Positions 8,048 through 19,485 of a stretch of DNA of 64,000 bases are shown here, piece by piece (the first letter of the stretch is position 1; the number at the start of each line of letters is the position of its first letter). Made by a program: the position numbers and the translations under genes. This DNA is from Methanohalophilus profundi (lineage in GTDB: Archaea > Halobacteriota > Methanosarcinia > Methanosarcinales > Methanosarcinaceae): the NCBI RefSeq assembly GCF_004137855.1, contig NZ_QBKB01000002.1:194980-258979 (forward strand). The letters run 5' to 3'. The notes under the pieces were generated by a model. The model searched no databases. It saw only the letters and a list, made by a program, of their open reading frames with translations, and had not been told where the DNA came from.

Positions 8048-8440
8048 ATGGACGAGGTCGAAGAGGCCTACCAAGCAGCTCTGGAAGAAAAGCTCAAACA
8101 AAGTCTGGAACTGGATGACGAACAATTCGCGGAATTCAAGCGTCTCCGAGAAGAAATCGTTCCAGAAATCTACGATATAAACACCATTCTTGACGATACC
8201 ATTGTCGGTGAACATAACTCCCGAATGAGCCTGTTCACTATCTTCATTTTGTCCAAGATATGCACATATGTGTCTGGACCGAGTGCTGGTGGTAAGAGTG
8301 CTCTGATGGACGCTGTAATCGATACACTAATGCCTGGCGACGGTGTGGTAATCGAAGGCGGCAGTGACAAAGCGATCTTGATGAATAAAATTTATACTTC
8401 AACGGTCTTATTTCCATGGCATGAGCACGTAATCATATAA
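8048..8440 (+). CDS. truncated P-loop ATPase (N-terminal part)
   Basis: ATG 8048 is chosen because a GGAGG motif lies at 8036-8040 with a seven-base spacer; a TTG start at 8009 would also keep the frame. The 130 residues have an acidic helical start and a Walker A motif 'GPSAGGKSAL' near residue 80, then stop soon after 'VVIEGGSDKAI'. No Walker B follows, so this is the front part of an ATPase, perhaps a primase-helicase-like protein, truncated by a past rearrangement. The following 800 bases hold only relics. Confidence 0.5.
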   Translation: MDEVEEAYQAALEEKLKQSLELDDEQFAEFKRLREEIVPEIYDINTILDDTIVGEHNSRMSLFTIFILSKICTYVSGPSAGGKSALMDAVIDTLMPGDGVVIEGGSDKAILMNKIYTSTVLFPWHEHVII

Positions 8441-9231
8441 AAAATAATTGAAATTGTCAACTTGGGTAGAAATAAGTAACATTGAAATCTTTTTGTTCAC
8501 AATATAATTTAAGAAAACCTTTATTGTCATATAACTTTGTAACTTTTTTATAGATTCTTATATAAACAATGTTTGCTAAGGCTAAATTTATGCATAATAC
8601 TTCTATACTCTCTTTCGACTGCTGCACTTTGTTGAGATAATCCGCACTTCCAACAGTAGCAGATGCACGACCCTAGATAAATAATGCACAAAAAGAATAA
8701 GTGTACAGGAAATACCGTGTGAAATAGTGTATGCGGTGATAAAAGGATTATTCAAAGCGGGAAAGGTGATGGTTACGACGGTTAAAAGAGTAAATGTGAA
8801 AATGATGGTGACGGCGTTTTGTTTCAATTTACATCAAATGAGGACGTTAAAAAGAAAAAAAGGTGGTAGACTGAGAGCGGAAGCTGTCTAAAAATAAGCA
8901 GATATTTCAGAATAATTGCATAGGAAACAGGCTAGTGGAGTAATGAATAAGAACAAATTTTATAGAAGTTCTGGACGAGGAACGTTAATCAGAATCCTCC
9001 TTTATATTTCAAGACCGCCAATTTACGTATACTAATGAATATTGCTTTGACCATCAAAGCAGGTTCGGCCTTTGACTTGTACTGTGAGGGGGAATCTCGC
9101 CCGATGCTTGCCGTTTTTTGCCCAGGATCCATATTTTGCTGATAAATAACGATTGGACTTTTTAGGTAATATCTTTATGTATTGTAAAGTTAACAAGTCC
9201 TAATCACGTTGTCTATTGCTGAACTCGATTC
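8441..9231. other. 790-base gene-poor stretch with relics
   Basis: No convincing complete gene is seen. Positions 8590-8690 are a decayed copy of the integrase C terminus (separate entry). Around 8990-9130 the minus strand keeps a short open stretch that may be a fragment of an old mobile gene. The rest is AT-rich with scattered stops, in line with decayed mobile DNA near an element end. Confidence 0.5.
8590..8690 (-). pseudogene. relic of an integrase C terminus (second copy)
   Basis: On the minus strand this stretch reads 'GRASATVGSADYLNKVQQSKES', cited here in part: it matches the end of the split integrase at 43260-43350 ('GRAPTTVGSAHYLNKV') including the likely catalytic tyrosine. A stop codon precedes the matching part and nothing longer is open. 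It is the remnant of a related integrase from an earlier insertion. Confidence 0.7.
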
Positions 9232-9978
9232 TTATTGCTTATTGTCAGCAATTTTGATAGCTTCTTTGATTATATCGATAGCAAGAACCATATCATCCAT
9301 ATCATCCGTGTCTACGACAATATATGGATAATTTCCAAATGTTGATGATTTCAATTGTTTTTCATTGGATTTGATAGCATCGAGGTCTAGACCCTCCATT
9401 TTTTCAGAGTAAATGACACGATCTCCGTAAAAATCAGAACCTTGATACATCCCTTTTTGAAGGTATATCTTAATGTCTGGATTTGGATACTTTATCCAGC
9501 ATAAGCCTCGCTTTTTGTAATAAATTCCTACCATCGAAGAACCTATTGTTTTTATTGCACCTCCAAGATATGTAGCTGTTCCTAAAACCGTGGAAAAAGC
9601 TCGATTATCAAGTGATGAATGGAATGAGGTATTATCAACATCCTCGAATCCATTATATTTGCTGACAATTGGTGGTATCACTAAATCAGGCCAACTTTCA
9701 CCATCTATTTTGAACAGTTCATCTGGATTATCATAATTGTAATCTACATCTACTCCATACAACTTATAGGGTTCTACCACATTTCGAATATATTCGCCTA
9801 AGGATTCTTTCTTGTGTCCACATCCGTTTCTTGTCAGTATTCCACTTATGTCGCTGTCTAAAAATTCCTCAATTTCTTCTTTTACTCCACTATCTTTTGC
9901 TTCTCTGGAAGGCATTACTAAAAATAACATTGGTTTATCTGTTCTCTCGCTGTGTATTATTTTTAATTCAATGTTCAT
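9232..9978 (-). CDS. hypothetical protein (248 aa), soluble
   Basis: I do not recognise the family. ATG 9978 is chosen because GGTGAG lies five bases upstream; an ATG at 10011 would add 11 residues. The protein is soluble, acidic, with a central stretch 'MVGIYYKKRGLCWIKYPNP' and a C-terminal part rich in aspartate that ends in a helix. It is a lone minus-strand gene between decayed regions of the element, without an operon partner. A resemblance to DUF5655-like nuclease-associated domains in the 'CWIKYP...IYLQKG' part is possible but weak. Confidence 0.6.
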   Translation of the reverse strand: MNIELKIIHSERTDKPMLFLVMPSREAKDSGVKEEIEEFLDSDISGILTRNGCGHKKESLGEYIRNVVEPYKLYGVDVDYNYDNPDELFKIDGESWPDLVIPPIVSKYNGFEDVDNTSFHSSLDNRAFSTVLGTATYLGGAIKTIGSSMVGIYYKKRGLCWIKYPNPDIKIYLQKGMYQGSDFYGDRVIYSEKMEGLDLDAIKSNEKQLKSSTFGNYPYIVVDTDDMDDMVLAIDIIKEAIKIADNKQ

Positions 9979-10063
9979 AATCTCACCACTCCATACCTGT
10001 ATGATATACAATGAAGTATTAATTATAAATAGATTATGGTAAATTGATATTCATTGAAGTGCA

Positions 10064-10348
10064 TTGCGAGCATATGCACCTAGAAAAAGGGAAGATACAA
10101 TCAACAATACAAACTCAAAAAGTAATAGAACAGATAAAGAAAAGGGATTAATTGGTCAAGTTAACAAAGTCCATAACTTAAATGGTAGGCTAAAAGTTTC
10201 TATCAAGAATGATATATTTAAAAAAATATTGGCAGCAACAGAGACAGAATTTGGATTAAAATTCACTACAAAGCGTGGGAAATCCGCCAAAGGGAAAAGT
10301 GAAATGCCAAAAATGATACGCTATGACCATATAATAGGAGGTCAATAA
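10064..10348 (+). CDS. small basic hypothetical protein
   Basis: The 94-residue frame opens at TTG 10064 with no clear ribosome-binding site, so the true start is uncertain (no internal ATG before residue 80). It is lysine- and asparagine-rich, with a C-terminal basic patch ('KFTTKRGKSAKGKS') that could bind nucleic acid. No family recognised; it may be a remnant. Confidence 0.35.
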   Translation: MRAYAPRKREDTINNTNSKSNRTDKEKGLIGQVNKVHNLNGRLKVSIKNDIFKKILAATETEFGLKFTTKRGKSAKGKSEMPKMIRYDHIIGGQ

Positions 10349-10787
10349 AAATCACTAATTTGGGTCTATTTTTGTAATGAGAACTCGAGTGCAGTTACTT
10401 GTAAATTAGCAAAATTCTATTATTCATCAACAAAGTAAAACAAGCGAATAAATCTGACAACAGGGGATATCCATCATTCACGGTTCACAATACTGATGAG
10501 ATACAAGAATTAATTATGTGTCTTAACGAATACAGGTCAAAATGAATTAATATGAGTTTATACAGGGGTAAGATTATACCTGTTCATATATGGTCGGTGC
10601 AATTTCTGATATTGTGTAGGAGGTTTTTAGCCCTGCCAAAAACTTTTTAGATTAAACAAATACTACCTAGCAATTGTCCTTACAGATTCTGCCAAGCCAT
10701 AACCAGGTCGCTACTTCCTGTCATTTAATTTGACTTTTTGCTGATTTTGAAGAAAATGCTTTTGTTAATTGAAAGACTTAATATCTT
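10349..10787. other. 439-base stretch without a clear gene
   Basis: A short plus-strand open run ends at about 10544 ('RGYPSFTVHNTDEIQELI', followed by a stop) and looks like the tail of a lost gene. An AT-rich stretch upstream of 10788 may hold the promoter of the next gene. Nothing else is recognisable. Confidence 0.4.
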
Positions 10788-11405
10788 ATGCTCATAAGAG
10801 CCTCTATTAAAAATCAAAACAAAACAGTGAAAGCAATGGTTTCAACAACAACAGCAAGTAAGATTGTGCAGACTATGAACAAGACCGACAAAATGGTGAC
10901 AATAGCTATTATAGGGGCCATTAAAGAATCAAATAAGATCAGTCTTCAATTAATTAAAGAAAAGTGTGGTCCACTGGCCTTAAAACTTGATGAGATTGAA
11001 CCAAACAATTTAGTTCAATATACTCGCTCAGCAAATGAAAGATTTGTTAAGGAGAAACTACTATCATTTGATAAGGACGGGATTATCAACAAAAACGTTC
11101 TTTTACAGATTCAAGATAAACATAATTATGAGGATATTAATGCAAGTTTGAATTTTTTCACTGCACCGGCGTATGACTTGGAAAAAGTTCTGAACAATGA
11201 GGAGACATTCTCAAAGCTCATAGAAGTGATGAATGAAAATACTGCAGAAAAATCTTCTGAAAAAATTGGTCAAAATTCAGACTTAGCAGTTGAAATAAAG
11301 AAGTTGAGAAAAGATTTGAAGAAGACATATAACCGCTTCGATAAAAAACTGGAAGAACTCGAACTGAAAATTCAAAGCAATGCCGATGATCTTGACAATA
11401 ATTGA
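10788..11405 (+). CDS. hypothetical protein with C-terminal coiled coil (205 aa)
   Basis: No family is recognised. Residues 1-60 are basic; residues about 85-145 form an alpha/beta-looking part; residues 160-200 ('EIKKLRKDLKKTYNRFDKKL') form a strong predicted coiled coil ending in an acidic tail. The start used is ATG 10788; later ATG codons (residue 17, residue 30) are also possible. It stands alone, convergent with the type I restriction locus. Confidence 0.5.
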   Translation: MLIRASIKNQNKTVKAMVSTTTASKIVQTMNKTDKMVTIAIIGAIKESNKISLQLIKEKCGPLALKLDEIEPNNLVQYTRSANERFVKEKLLSFDKDGIINKNVLLQIQDKHNYEDINASLNFFTAPAYDLEKVLNNEETFSKLIEVMNENTAEKSSEKIGQNSDLAVEIKKLRKDLKKTYNRFDKKLEELELKIQSNADDLDNN

Positions 11406-11648
11406 TAGTTGTCATAAGAGAAATGTCTATCAATCCACTCCATGAGTCAGGTGGGGACCTTTGGATATTTTGAATGAATTACAATCTGAGAGGGATCTAC
11501 AGGTAGAGAATTGCGGTATTAAATTATACAAATTTTTACTTAAAAGACCTGTTAATTGTTTTGCATCACGTTATGTTACAATTACTCACTGCACCTCCTT
11601 ATAGTTACTGACCGTTATGCTAGCGAAAATATTTCTCATACCTCGAAA

Positions 11649-14600
11649 TCAATAGGCAGCAACAAATTGTTCAGCTGTAGTGCGTGCCTGCTGAAGAACC
11701 AGTTTCACAGCTGCCTCCTGTTGATCTGGAGGATACTCATAGTACCTTAGAAGTTTCTTGATTTTCAAACGTAATTTTGCCTTCACCGATTTCCTGGAAG
11801 TCCAGTCTACACCTGTATTCTTGTGGATTACATCTACAAGTTCAGAAGCAATTTGTTTCAGCTGATCATCACCAAGTTGCTCAACTGCACTGCCATTTTG
11901 GGCCAGAGCATCATAGAAAGCAACTTCTTCAGGAGAAAGACCTAGATCCCCTTCACGTACTTCCTCTTCATGTAGTACATGTGCCAGTTTTATCAATTCC
12001 TCAACTACTGTAATATTGGTGATGTTCTTGTTTCGGTAGGAATTGATTGATTCCTGCAGTTTTTCGGAGAAAATGATCCTCTGGTGATATTACGTTTGGA
12101 ATATGCCTTTATCTTATCATTCAGGAGTTTCTGGAGTAATTCTGCAGCAAGATTCTTTTGAGGCATGTTCTTGATTTCTTTCAGAAATTTCTCGTCAAAT
12201 ATGTCAACAGATTCCTTTTTCATTCCCATTACATCAAAGACATCGATAATCTCGCCTGCTTTTACTGTATCTTTTACAAGTTGCCTTACAGCGGTTTTGA
12301 GTTCTTTGGTTGATTTGTAACCCTTTTTCTTCCTTTCAATACTGATTAGAACGGATTTTACGGACTGGAAATATCCGAGTTCATCCCTTATCAATTCAGT
12401 TTCAGGTTGAGGGGAAGCAAGAGCAAAAGCATGTGATAGTTCAGTAGTAAATTTAATAAAGTGCTTCCTGTGATAATCCCTGTCTTCTTTTGGATGTTTT
12501 TTCAGTTCGATTTCTCTATTGATCATGACATCCTTCTGCAGGATGAAATCTGCACCTTCCCGTATGATTCCGAGTTTTTCTCCTGCAGGTACATCAAAGA
12601 CTCTTTTGTAATCAAATCCATGGAGCATTGCAGTTATCTGTTCATACGTCTCCTGCATGTAATCCACTGCAATTTGCTGGTCCTCTGCAAGTAATCCCTT
12701 ACCACCGCTATCGGTGTAATCCTTCAGAGCACGTTTTAGGTCATAAAGAATACCTACATAATCAACTATTAATCCACCTGGTTTGTCAAGATACACTCTG
12801 TTGACACGGGATATTGCCTGTATAATGTTATGTCTACGCAGATATTTCAGGAAGTACATTGTAGTCAGGCAAGGTACATCAAAACCTGTAAGCCACATAT
12901 CACAGACAATAACCATTTTCAGCGGATCTTCAGGATCTTTCATCCTCTGCTGGATCTGTTTCTGTCTCTGTTTGCTACGTATATGTTCCTGTAGATGTGT
13001 ATCGGATGCCTTGCCTGTGATTATTACCTTGATCTGTCCCTTTGAATCACTTTCATCGTACCAATCAGGACGTATATCGATAATGGCATCATGTAGTTGT
13101 GCAGCCATGTCTCTGCTCATGGTAACAGTCATGGCTTTTCCTTCCATTGCATCCATTCGTGATTCAAAATGGGTTACGATATCACTGGCAATTTTGTGCA
13201 TGTTTTCAGGTGTGGTGAGAATTGCCTCGACACTGGCTTCTTTTGTTTTTAGTTGGTCGATACGCTCTGAATCCTCACCAGCCGTAATGTCTTCGAACTT
13301 GGAATCGAGTTTTTCCATGTCGTTTGGCAGAATCCGCAGGTCAGAGAGTCGGCTTTCGTATGATATGGGAACGGTTACGTTATCCTTGAGGGATTGTTCG
13401 ATATCGTAGATGTCAATATATTCACCAAAAATCGCTTTGGTGCTTTTGTCCGATAGTTCAACCGGAGTACCCGTAAACCCGATGAAAGATGCATTAGGTA
13501 TCGCATCCCGCAGATACTTGGCAAAACCGTATGATTTTTCACCTGTTTTACTGTCGAATTTGGCTTTCAGGCCATACTGACTTCGATGGGCTTCATCTGC
13601 CATGACAATGATATTTCTACGTTCTGATAGCAATGGATACTGATCTTCATCGGAAGAGAATTTCTGTAATGTGGTAAAGATGATTCCGCCAGATTTTCGA
13701 GATAGTTTGTCCATCAGGTCCTGAGAATCAACTGCCTGTATGGGAGTCTGACCGATGTAATCCATGCATCGTGAAAAGGTATCAAAGAGCTGGTCATCCA
13801 GATCGTTTCTATCAGTGATCACAACAAGCGTGGAGTTTTCTAGCGATATATCATGAGTTATTTTCTGGGCATAAAATACCATTTCAATACTTTTGCCTGC
13901 ACCAGTTGTATGCCAGACCACACCACACCGCTTATTCCCTTCAGGATTTACTGCCCGTCTGGTAGAACTTATCGCTTTGTTGACAGCATAATACTGGTGG
14001 TATCGAGCAAGTTTCTTGAGCAATACTCCATTCTCATCCTCAAAAAGAACGAAATTACGTACGATATCCATCAAAACTTCAGGTTGAAGCATTCCGTTAA
14101 TGATTGTATCAATTTCGGGTTCTACAGAAAAATCAGTATCTTTGTCATGCTTCCAAGGGACGAAGTAGTTGAGGGGAGCAGTAATAGTTCCAGATCTTGC
14201 TTCCTGTCCATCACTTGTAATCAAAATCTCATTGAATCGAAGTAGTCCTGGGATTTCCGCCATGTAGGTCTGGAACTGGTCATATGCTTCCTCGATCAAA
14301 TCGGTATCATCCGTATGCTCATCGGGACGTTTCAACTCCACGACAACCACGGGAATTCCATTGACAAAAAGTACGATGTCAGGTCTACGGTGATGTTCTC
14401 CCTCGATTACGGTAAACTGATTCACTGCCAGGAAATCATTGTTATCGATATTGTCAAAATCGAAGGGGTAGATTTTCTCATAGAATGTCTCACCGTTTTT
14501 CTCATAGGCAACATCGATACCTTGAGTGATGAATTTATGGAACTCATGGTTGTTCAAAATCAGATCCTGTGAGGATGGAATGACAGTTTTTCTATGGATT

Positions 14601-14808
14601 CTTCCCGTGCATTTCTCGGTATGTCGGGATTGATCCTTGAGATTGCATCTCTCACTCTGTCTTTCAGGATCATGTCACTATAGGTTGTCCGTTCGGCACA
14701 ATCTCCTTCAGGTGATATGTCAGGTCCGTGGATGTAATCATAACCTGCATTTTGGAGCAGTTGCAGTGCATGTTCCTCGATCTCGGATTCGGTGATTATG
14801 CCTGACAT
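11649..14808 (-). pseudogene. hsdR: type I restriction endonuclease subunit HsdR, locus 1 (two frameshifts)
   Basis: Three consecutive minus-strand frames make one HsdR of about 1,050 residues: 14808-14560 (N-terminal domain with '[20 protein letters not shown]'), 14557-12005 (nuclease motif 'RRPDIVLFVNGIPVVVVELK', helicase 'TTGAGKS', 'DEAHRSQ', 'GFTGTP'), and 11996-11649 (C-terminal DUF3387-type part). HsdR translocates and cuts DNA in the HsdRMS complex. One missing base near 14573 (CCC to CC) and one near 12070 (a T run) break the frame; restoring both gives a normal protein. Real decay or sequencing error cannot be told apart here. It overlaps the end of hsdS1. Confidence 0.88.
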
Positions 14809-16037
14809 GGTTCATCACCTTCTTTGACTGGGACTCGGATTTTGCCCGACATCAGACGGGGGAGAAGCAGGTCACGGAGTTCTGTGAGGGATTGGATGTT
14901 CTTCAAATTCACATCTATTTTTTTGAATAATATTGATGTTATATTTTCATATTTTTTGAGTATATCTTCTTTTGGAATTGTAATTTCATATTGTTTTATA
15001 GAGGATTGTGTAATAAGTGGTTGAGTAGAACCAACATTTAGGTGCCGATAATCAATACTATTCAATAATTGATATACATATGAATAATAAGCAGAATTAA
15101 TTACTAAAGTATTATCTGAAGGATAACAAGGACATGTCATTCTTTGGACAATGCCATGAGTTCCCACTCTTCCAATGACTAAAATTGGACTTTTGTAAAG
15201 AGGCTCTTTTACAAATCCCATTATGGAACTTGCACCAATCAGAGGTATTGAATAATCATGTGTTTTATATTCACTTTTTTGTTCAGGTCTCTTTCCACTC
15301 GTGATATTTATTATTCTAGAAAATTGTCCGACATCCCAATCCTCTGGAATCATCCCCATTGGTGAAGGTTTCATGGCTCCACCACTTGACCTGTAGGGAT
15401 TGCCATTCTCATCGGGGAACTCGAAATTGATGAACCAGTGTTTGAACAGTGCCTGTGCAATCTGTTCAAGGGTTTCGTTGGTCTCGTGCAGGAGTTCGAT
15501 TTTGTCGTCGAGGGATTTCAGGATTGAAGCAATTTTTTGTTGTTCGAGAATAGGTGGCAGAACAATTGGATACTCTTGAATTTGTTTAGAACTAATATGA
15601 GGAATAGATGTGCCAGTTTTTATAACATCAACATAATTAGAAAATTTTTTATTCATAATTAAGTATACTATGAAATCTTGAGATATACTTTCTTTTGCAC
15701 GAAGGCAAGCAACTCGCTGAACTAATAAGAGGGGCAAATCTGAACGTTTCACTTTGGCAAAATTTTTCCCAACTTTGGATCCATCCATTCCTATTAATAC
15801 ATCTCCTTCTTTTAGAAGATACTTTTTTAAATCATCTGTAACAGAATCCCAATATCTTGCTTTGTCACCCCATACTAATTTTCTTTCCTTTACATTATCT
15901 CCTCTAACAAGTTTTATATTCTCCTCTTTTTTTGAAAAGTGTGAGCTTTTGAAAGGAAAACCTGTGAGAACATCACAAACATTCCCTAGTTGATCATCCA
16001 TCCATTTTTTTGGTATTTTATCTGTTTCACAACTCAT
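14796..16037 (-). CDS. hsdS: type I restriction-modification specificity subunit HsdS, locus 1
   Basis: ATG 16037 is chosen because it overlaps the hsdM stop by 11 bases, the usual coupling in hsd operons; an upstream start would add 15 residues inside hsdM. The 413 residues show two target-recognition domains, each followed by a conserved helix: '[20 protein letters not shown]' (about 180) and the C-terminal '[17 protein letters not shown]'. HsdS reads a bipartite DNA sequence for both methylation and cutting. The two halves determine the two half-sites. Confidence 0.92.
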   Translation of the reverse strand: MSCETDKIPKKWMDDQLGNVCDVLTGFPFKSSHFSKKEENIKLVRGDNVKERKLVWGDKARYWDSVTDDLKKYLLKEGDVLIGMDGSKVGKNFAKVKRSDLPLLLVQRVACLRAKESISQDFIVYLIMNKKFSNYVDVIKTGTSIPHISSKQIQEYPIVLPPILEQQKIASILKSLDDKIELLHETNETLEQIAQALFKHWFINFEFPDENGNPYRSSGGAMKPSPMGMIPEDWDVGQFSRIINITSGKRPEQKSEYKTHDYSIPLIGASSIMGFVKEPLYKSPILVIGRVGTHGIVQRMTCPCYPSDNTLVINSAYYSYVYQLLNSIDYRHLNVGSTQPLITQSSIKQYEITIPKEDILKKYENITSILFKKIDVNLKNIQSLTELRDLLLPRLMSGKIRVPVKEGDEPCQA

Positions 16038-17565
16038 ACCTGATCTCCCCCAGATTTTTCCTGATTTCATCATCCAGTTCATCGAGTTCCTTGAGTTGCT
16101 TCCTGAGTTTGGGAATCAAGACATCCATCTTTTCCTCGAAGGTCTCATCATCGAGCATTTCCTCTTTGAATCCCACATATCGTCCAGGTGTCAAGACATG
16201 ATCGTGTTTCTCAATATCTTCCAGAGTAGCGGACTTGCAGAAACCCTTTTCATCTTCGTACTCTTCATCACATTCACCACGCCACTTGTGATACGTCTGG
16301 GCGATAGTCTGGATATCATCTTCTGTCAGTTCACGATGTCGCCTATCTTTCATTTCACCCATGTCTCTGGCATCGATGAAGAGTACCTCTCCACTTCTAC
16401 CCCTGAATCCATGATTTTTCTTATCCCTTGTGACAAACCAGAGACAGCAGGGAATTGAAGTATTGTAGAACAGTTTGTCTGGCATTGCAACGATACAATC
16501 CACCAGATCCTCTTCAACAATATTTTTCCTGATATCTCCTTCACCTGAAGAATTGGATGACAATGAGCCATTGGCCAGCACAAAACCCGCAATTCCAGCG
16601 GGTTTCAAATGATAGATCATATGCTGAATCCAGGCATAGTTGGCATTACCTGTAGGTGGTGTACCATACTTCCATCTGACATCATCCTGCAGGTTCTCTC
16701 CACCCCAGTCACTTACATTGAAAGGCGGATTGGCAAGGATATAATCAACCTTTAGATTCGACAGCTTATCCTGGCGGAAAGTATCCCCTGTCCTCACATC
16801 GTTATCAATACCATGCAATGCCAGATTCATCTTACACAGTTTCCAGGTAGTGGGATTGGATTCCTGACCATAGACATAGATGTCTTCATCACTTCCTCCA
16901 TGTCTTTCGATGAATTTTCTGCTCTGTACAAACATACCACCTGAACCACAGCATGGGTCGTACACTCTGCCATTGTAAGGTTCAATCATTTCAACAAGGG
17001 TTTCGACAACAGATTTGGGAGTGTAGAACTCTCCACCTTTCTTTCCTTCGGCACTGGCAAAGTTACCCAGGAAATACTCGTAAACCTGGCCCAGAACATC
17101 TCTTTCACTGTGCTCGGATTCGTCGAACTTGATATTATGGATGATATCAACAAGTTCTCCAAGTTTCTGTTTATCGAGTTCTGGTCGACCATAATTTGTA
17201 GGCAGAATACCTTTGAGAGACTCATTGCTCTTCATGATCTCTCGCATGGCAGTATCAATGGTAGTCCCAATGGATGAGTTTCTTGCATCTGCTACAATGA
17301 CACCCCATCTGGATTCCTCTGGTACCCAGAATACATTTTCTGCTGTGTATTCATCTACATCCTCTGGATCGGAAGCAGGATCATCTACAAGTTCTTGATA
17401 CAACCCCTCAAAAGAATCCGAGATGTACTTGATGAAAATCAAACCAAGTACTACGTGCTTGTACTCGGCTGCATCGATATTGTTTCTTAACTTATCTGCA
17501 GACTCCCAGAGTCTTTGCTCCAGGGTTTTTTCGTTATTATTGGATGATTTTGATGATTTGGGCAT
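16027..17565 (-). CDS. hsdM: type I restriction-modification DNA methyltransferase HsdM, locus 1
   Basis: The 512-residue protein has the HsdM N-terminal helical domain ('[15 protein letters not shown]'), the SAM-binding motif '[10 protein letters not shown]' near residue 205, and the catalytic 'NPPF' motif of N6-adenine methyltransferases near 280. ATG 17565 is preferred; a GTG at 17577 would add four residues. It is the first gene of hsdM-hsdS-hsdR, all overlapping. It methylates the site chosen by HsdS to protect the host DNA. Confidence 0.94.
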   Translation of the reverse strand: MPKSSKSSNNNEKTLEQRLWESADKLRNNIDAAEYKHVVLGLIFIKYISDSFEGLYQELVDDPASDPEDVDEYTAENVFWVPEESRWGVIVADARNSSIGTTIDTAMREIMKSNESLKGILPTNYGRPELDKQKLGELVDIIHNIKFDESEHSERDVLGQVYEYFLGNFASAEGKKGGEFYTPKSVVETLVEMIEPYNGRVYDPCCGSGGMFVQSRKFIERHGGSDEDIYVYGQESNPTTWKLCKMNLALHGIDNDVRTGDTFRQDKLSNLKVDYILANPPFNVSDWGGENLQDDVRWKYGTPPTGNANYAWIQHMIYHLKPAGIAGFVLANGSLSSNSSGEGDIRKNIVEEDLVDCIVAMPDKLFYNTSIPCCLWFVTRDKKNHGFRGRSGEVLFIDARDMGEMKDRRHRELTEDDIQTIAQTYHKWRGECDEEYEDEKGFCKSATLEDIEKHDHVLTPGRYVGFKEEMLDDETFEEKMDVLIPKLRKQLKELDELDDEIRKNLGEIRYEL

Positions 17566-17589
17566 GGTAATTATCACTCTAAGATTGCT

Positions 17590-17603
17590 GTTTTTATATA
17601 TTA
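17590..17603 (-). promoter_or_regulatory. probable TATA box for the hsdM1-S1-R1 operon
   Basis: On the minus strand AGTAATATATAAAAA ends about 25 bases before the start codon at 17565, so transcription would begin close to the translation start. Assigned by motif and spacing only. Confidence 0.5.
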
Positions 17604-17940
17604 CTTTTTTTGAATTTTCAGTCAGCTCTTGAAATTTAATTGTTTCGATCTTCTCTTTAGGAAATGAAATAGATTTTACACATTATCTGTAATTAAAATT
17701 TGATTTAATGGATTGTTTTTTTCTCATTCTAATATGACTCATTCGGTCCAGAGTTCAGACATATAACAAACAGAATAACTTTATTAAATTGGGCATACAT
17801 AATTCTATTTAGTATAATTTTAATAGAATTAATAATGTGGAATATTATTGGAATAGCGGTATACCCAAAAAAAGAAATTGAACCTATAATGAACCTCTTA
17901 CCCAGCTAATCGTAGAGGTAAGCAGTAATCATGAATCTGT

Positions 17941-18072
17941 TGTAAAACAGTTGATACAGTTAATACACTTATAACAAAGACGTATTAGGTGGTACAGGGA
18001 TGGAGTATAGATATATTTTATTTAATTATAAACAACACCCTGTACCACCAAAGCGTTACAACTGTTATAACT
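17941..18072. other. candidate replication origin: inverted repeat flanked by iterated AACTGTTA-like sites
   Basis: GGTGGTACAGGG (17988-17999) and CCCTGTACCACC (18038-18049) form a perfect 12-bp inverted repeat around an AT-rich 38-base spacer. Outside it lie iterated sites of the AACTGTT/AACTGTA type: on the minus strand at 17942-17966 and on the plus strand at 18056-18076 (GTTACAACTGTTATAACTGT). The arrangement is symmetric and sits just past the 3' end of the putative replication ATPase gene. Iterons around an AT-rich core beside a rep-like gene suggest an origin or a partition site; a transcription operator is the alternative. Nothing else is coded between 17578 and 18078. Confidence 0.45.
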
Positions 18073-18078
18073 GTTACA

Positions 18079-19485
18079 TTATTGATAAGATTTTGACTTT
18101 AGTGCTTCTGGACATTCTATGTTTACATCTCCTATCCAATAACGTCTCAATATTTCATTCCATGTATCTTCATCTGGAACTGCATAGTACCGTTTTGTCG
18201 CTTTTTGGCCATCAGATAGTTCTATCCTCGATGATTCAGAAATCATTCCTATACTTTTCAAATTTTCAGTTATAGACCTGGAACTTGATCCCATGCTTTT
18301 GGCTACCATCATCGGAGGTATCCTAATAATTCCATCTGGCCCTACAAACTCATTGAAACCCTCTGGAATTTTATCTTCATTTCTGGCTAGCACAAAAACA
18401 TGATTAAATACAGTTCCTTCCCATGATTGTGATCGGACTTTTTTTACTTCATTCTGCCGCCTGTGCACAAAATTTTCCAGTAAACTCACTTTCTCAGGTA
18501 ATAAGTTACATAGTAAAGATAGTGGTGATACAATTTGTTTAATTCGGTTTTCAACATCTGGCCACTCACAATTTTGAACCATATTGACATCAACTTTGTT
18601 CCAGTTAAAGAGGACAAAGCGAGCTATCATTCCACGTAAAACTTTTAACTCAATTTCGTATTTTGAATTTAAATTCACTTTATCACCTTCTATAAATGCT
18701 TCTTTAGGAGTGAAAGATATCAAACGACCCTCGGTTGCATTATCACGGAAAGGCTTTCTCATCGAGATAATTTTTGGACAATATGGATCAAAATAATCAA
18801 AAGAATTATAATCACTGGCTTTGCATTTAACTATAAATTTCCCCCTCTCAAATCCTAGGTTGAGATATTTAATCAACGCATTTTCTGTACCACCTTCGAT
18901 ATCAGATTCATCGATGATTACCGTCCCACCCCAATTTTCATTGATTCTCATCATAGCACTACCAGAACTTGCACCAGATATATTAATTGGATAAAAACAC
19001 AAATCTGAAATCACTTGTAAAAACCGCGATTTACCTTTTCCTGTGTCACCCAAGAATCGAATATAAGGGAGTGTGTTTACTTTCTGGTAGAACCATGTAA
19101 ATAAGATATAATAAGAAAAAATCTCCAAATCTGATTCAGGAGCAACAATATATTGTTCAATATGTTGTTTTATATATTCTAAAAGATCACCTGCTTCTTT
19201 AGTTTCCGTAGCAAATACAGTTTGTAGTTCTGGAATTCCTACAATATTTCTATATACACCATTTTTACAGGGTAATTTTTTGGGGTAAATATCCTTACCC
19301 TTTAGATGGATTTTATCCAGAATTTCGATTTCACCATCATTTAAATGTACAAACAGAAACTTGTCAGATTTATTTCTCACACTCAGATATATTTTATCTT
19401 TTAAGGCAACATATGGTCTCTCTATTTTTTCATTACTACTCACTTCATCTACCTCTACGATTTTGTAATCAATATATTCAGCCAC
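18079..19485 (-). CDS. putative element replication protein, AAA/SF3-like ATPase with C-terminal winged helix
   Basis: The 468-residue protein has Walker A 'LGDTGKGKSRFL' near residue 143 and Walker B 'GTVIIDESDIEG' near 187, with an arginine-rich stretch 'RKPFRDNATEGR' after it, as in helicases of archaeal plasmids and primase-associated ATPases. The last 100 residues ('MVAKSMGSSSRSITENLKSIGMI') look like a winged-helix DNA-binding part. It starts at GTG 19485. A replication helicase/initiator role is inferred from the ATPase core, element context and the repeats at its 3' side. It could instead be a phage-type ATPase of unknown role. Confidence 0.65.
   Translation of the reverse strand: MAEYIDYKIVEVDEVSSNEKIERPYVALKDKIYLSVRNKSDKFLFVHLNDGEIEILDKIHLKGKDIYPKKLPCKNGVYRNIVGIPELQTVFATETKEAGDLLEYIKQHIEQYIVAPESDLEIFSYYILFTWFYQKVNTLPYIRFLGDTGKGKSRFLQVISDLCFYPINISGASSGSAMMRINENWGGTVIIDESDIEGGTENALIKYLNLGFERGKFIVKCKASDYNSFDYFDPYCPKIISMRKPFRDNATEGRLISFTPKEAFIEGDKVNLNSKYEIELKVLRGMIARFVLFNWNKVDVNMVQNCEWPDVENRIKQIVSPLSLLCNLLPEKVSLLENFVHRRQNEVKKVRSQSWEGTVFNHVFVLARNEDKIPEGFNEFVGPDGIIRIPPMMVAKSMGSSSRSITENLKSIGMISESSRIELSDGQKATKRYYAVPDEDTWNEILRRYWIGDVNIECPEALKSKSYQ

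Noticed and set aside
12783..13409. 208-residue plus-strand frame opposite hsdR1
   Set aside because: Serine/cysteine-rich shadow of the helicase region.
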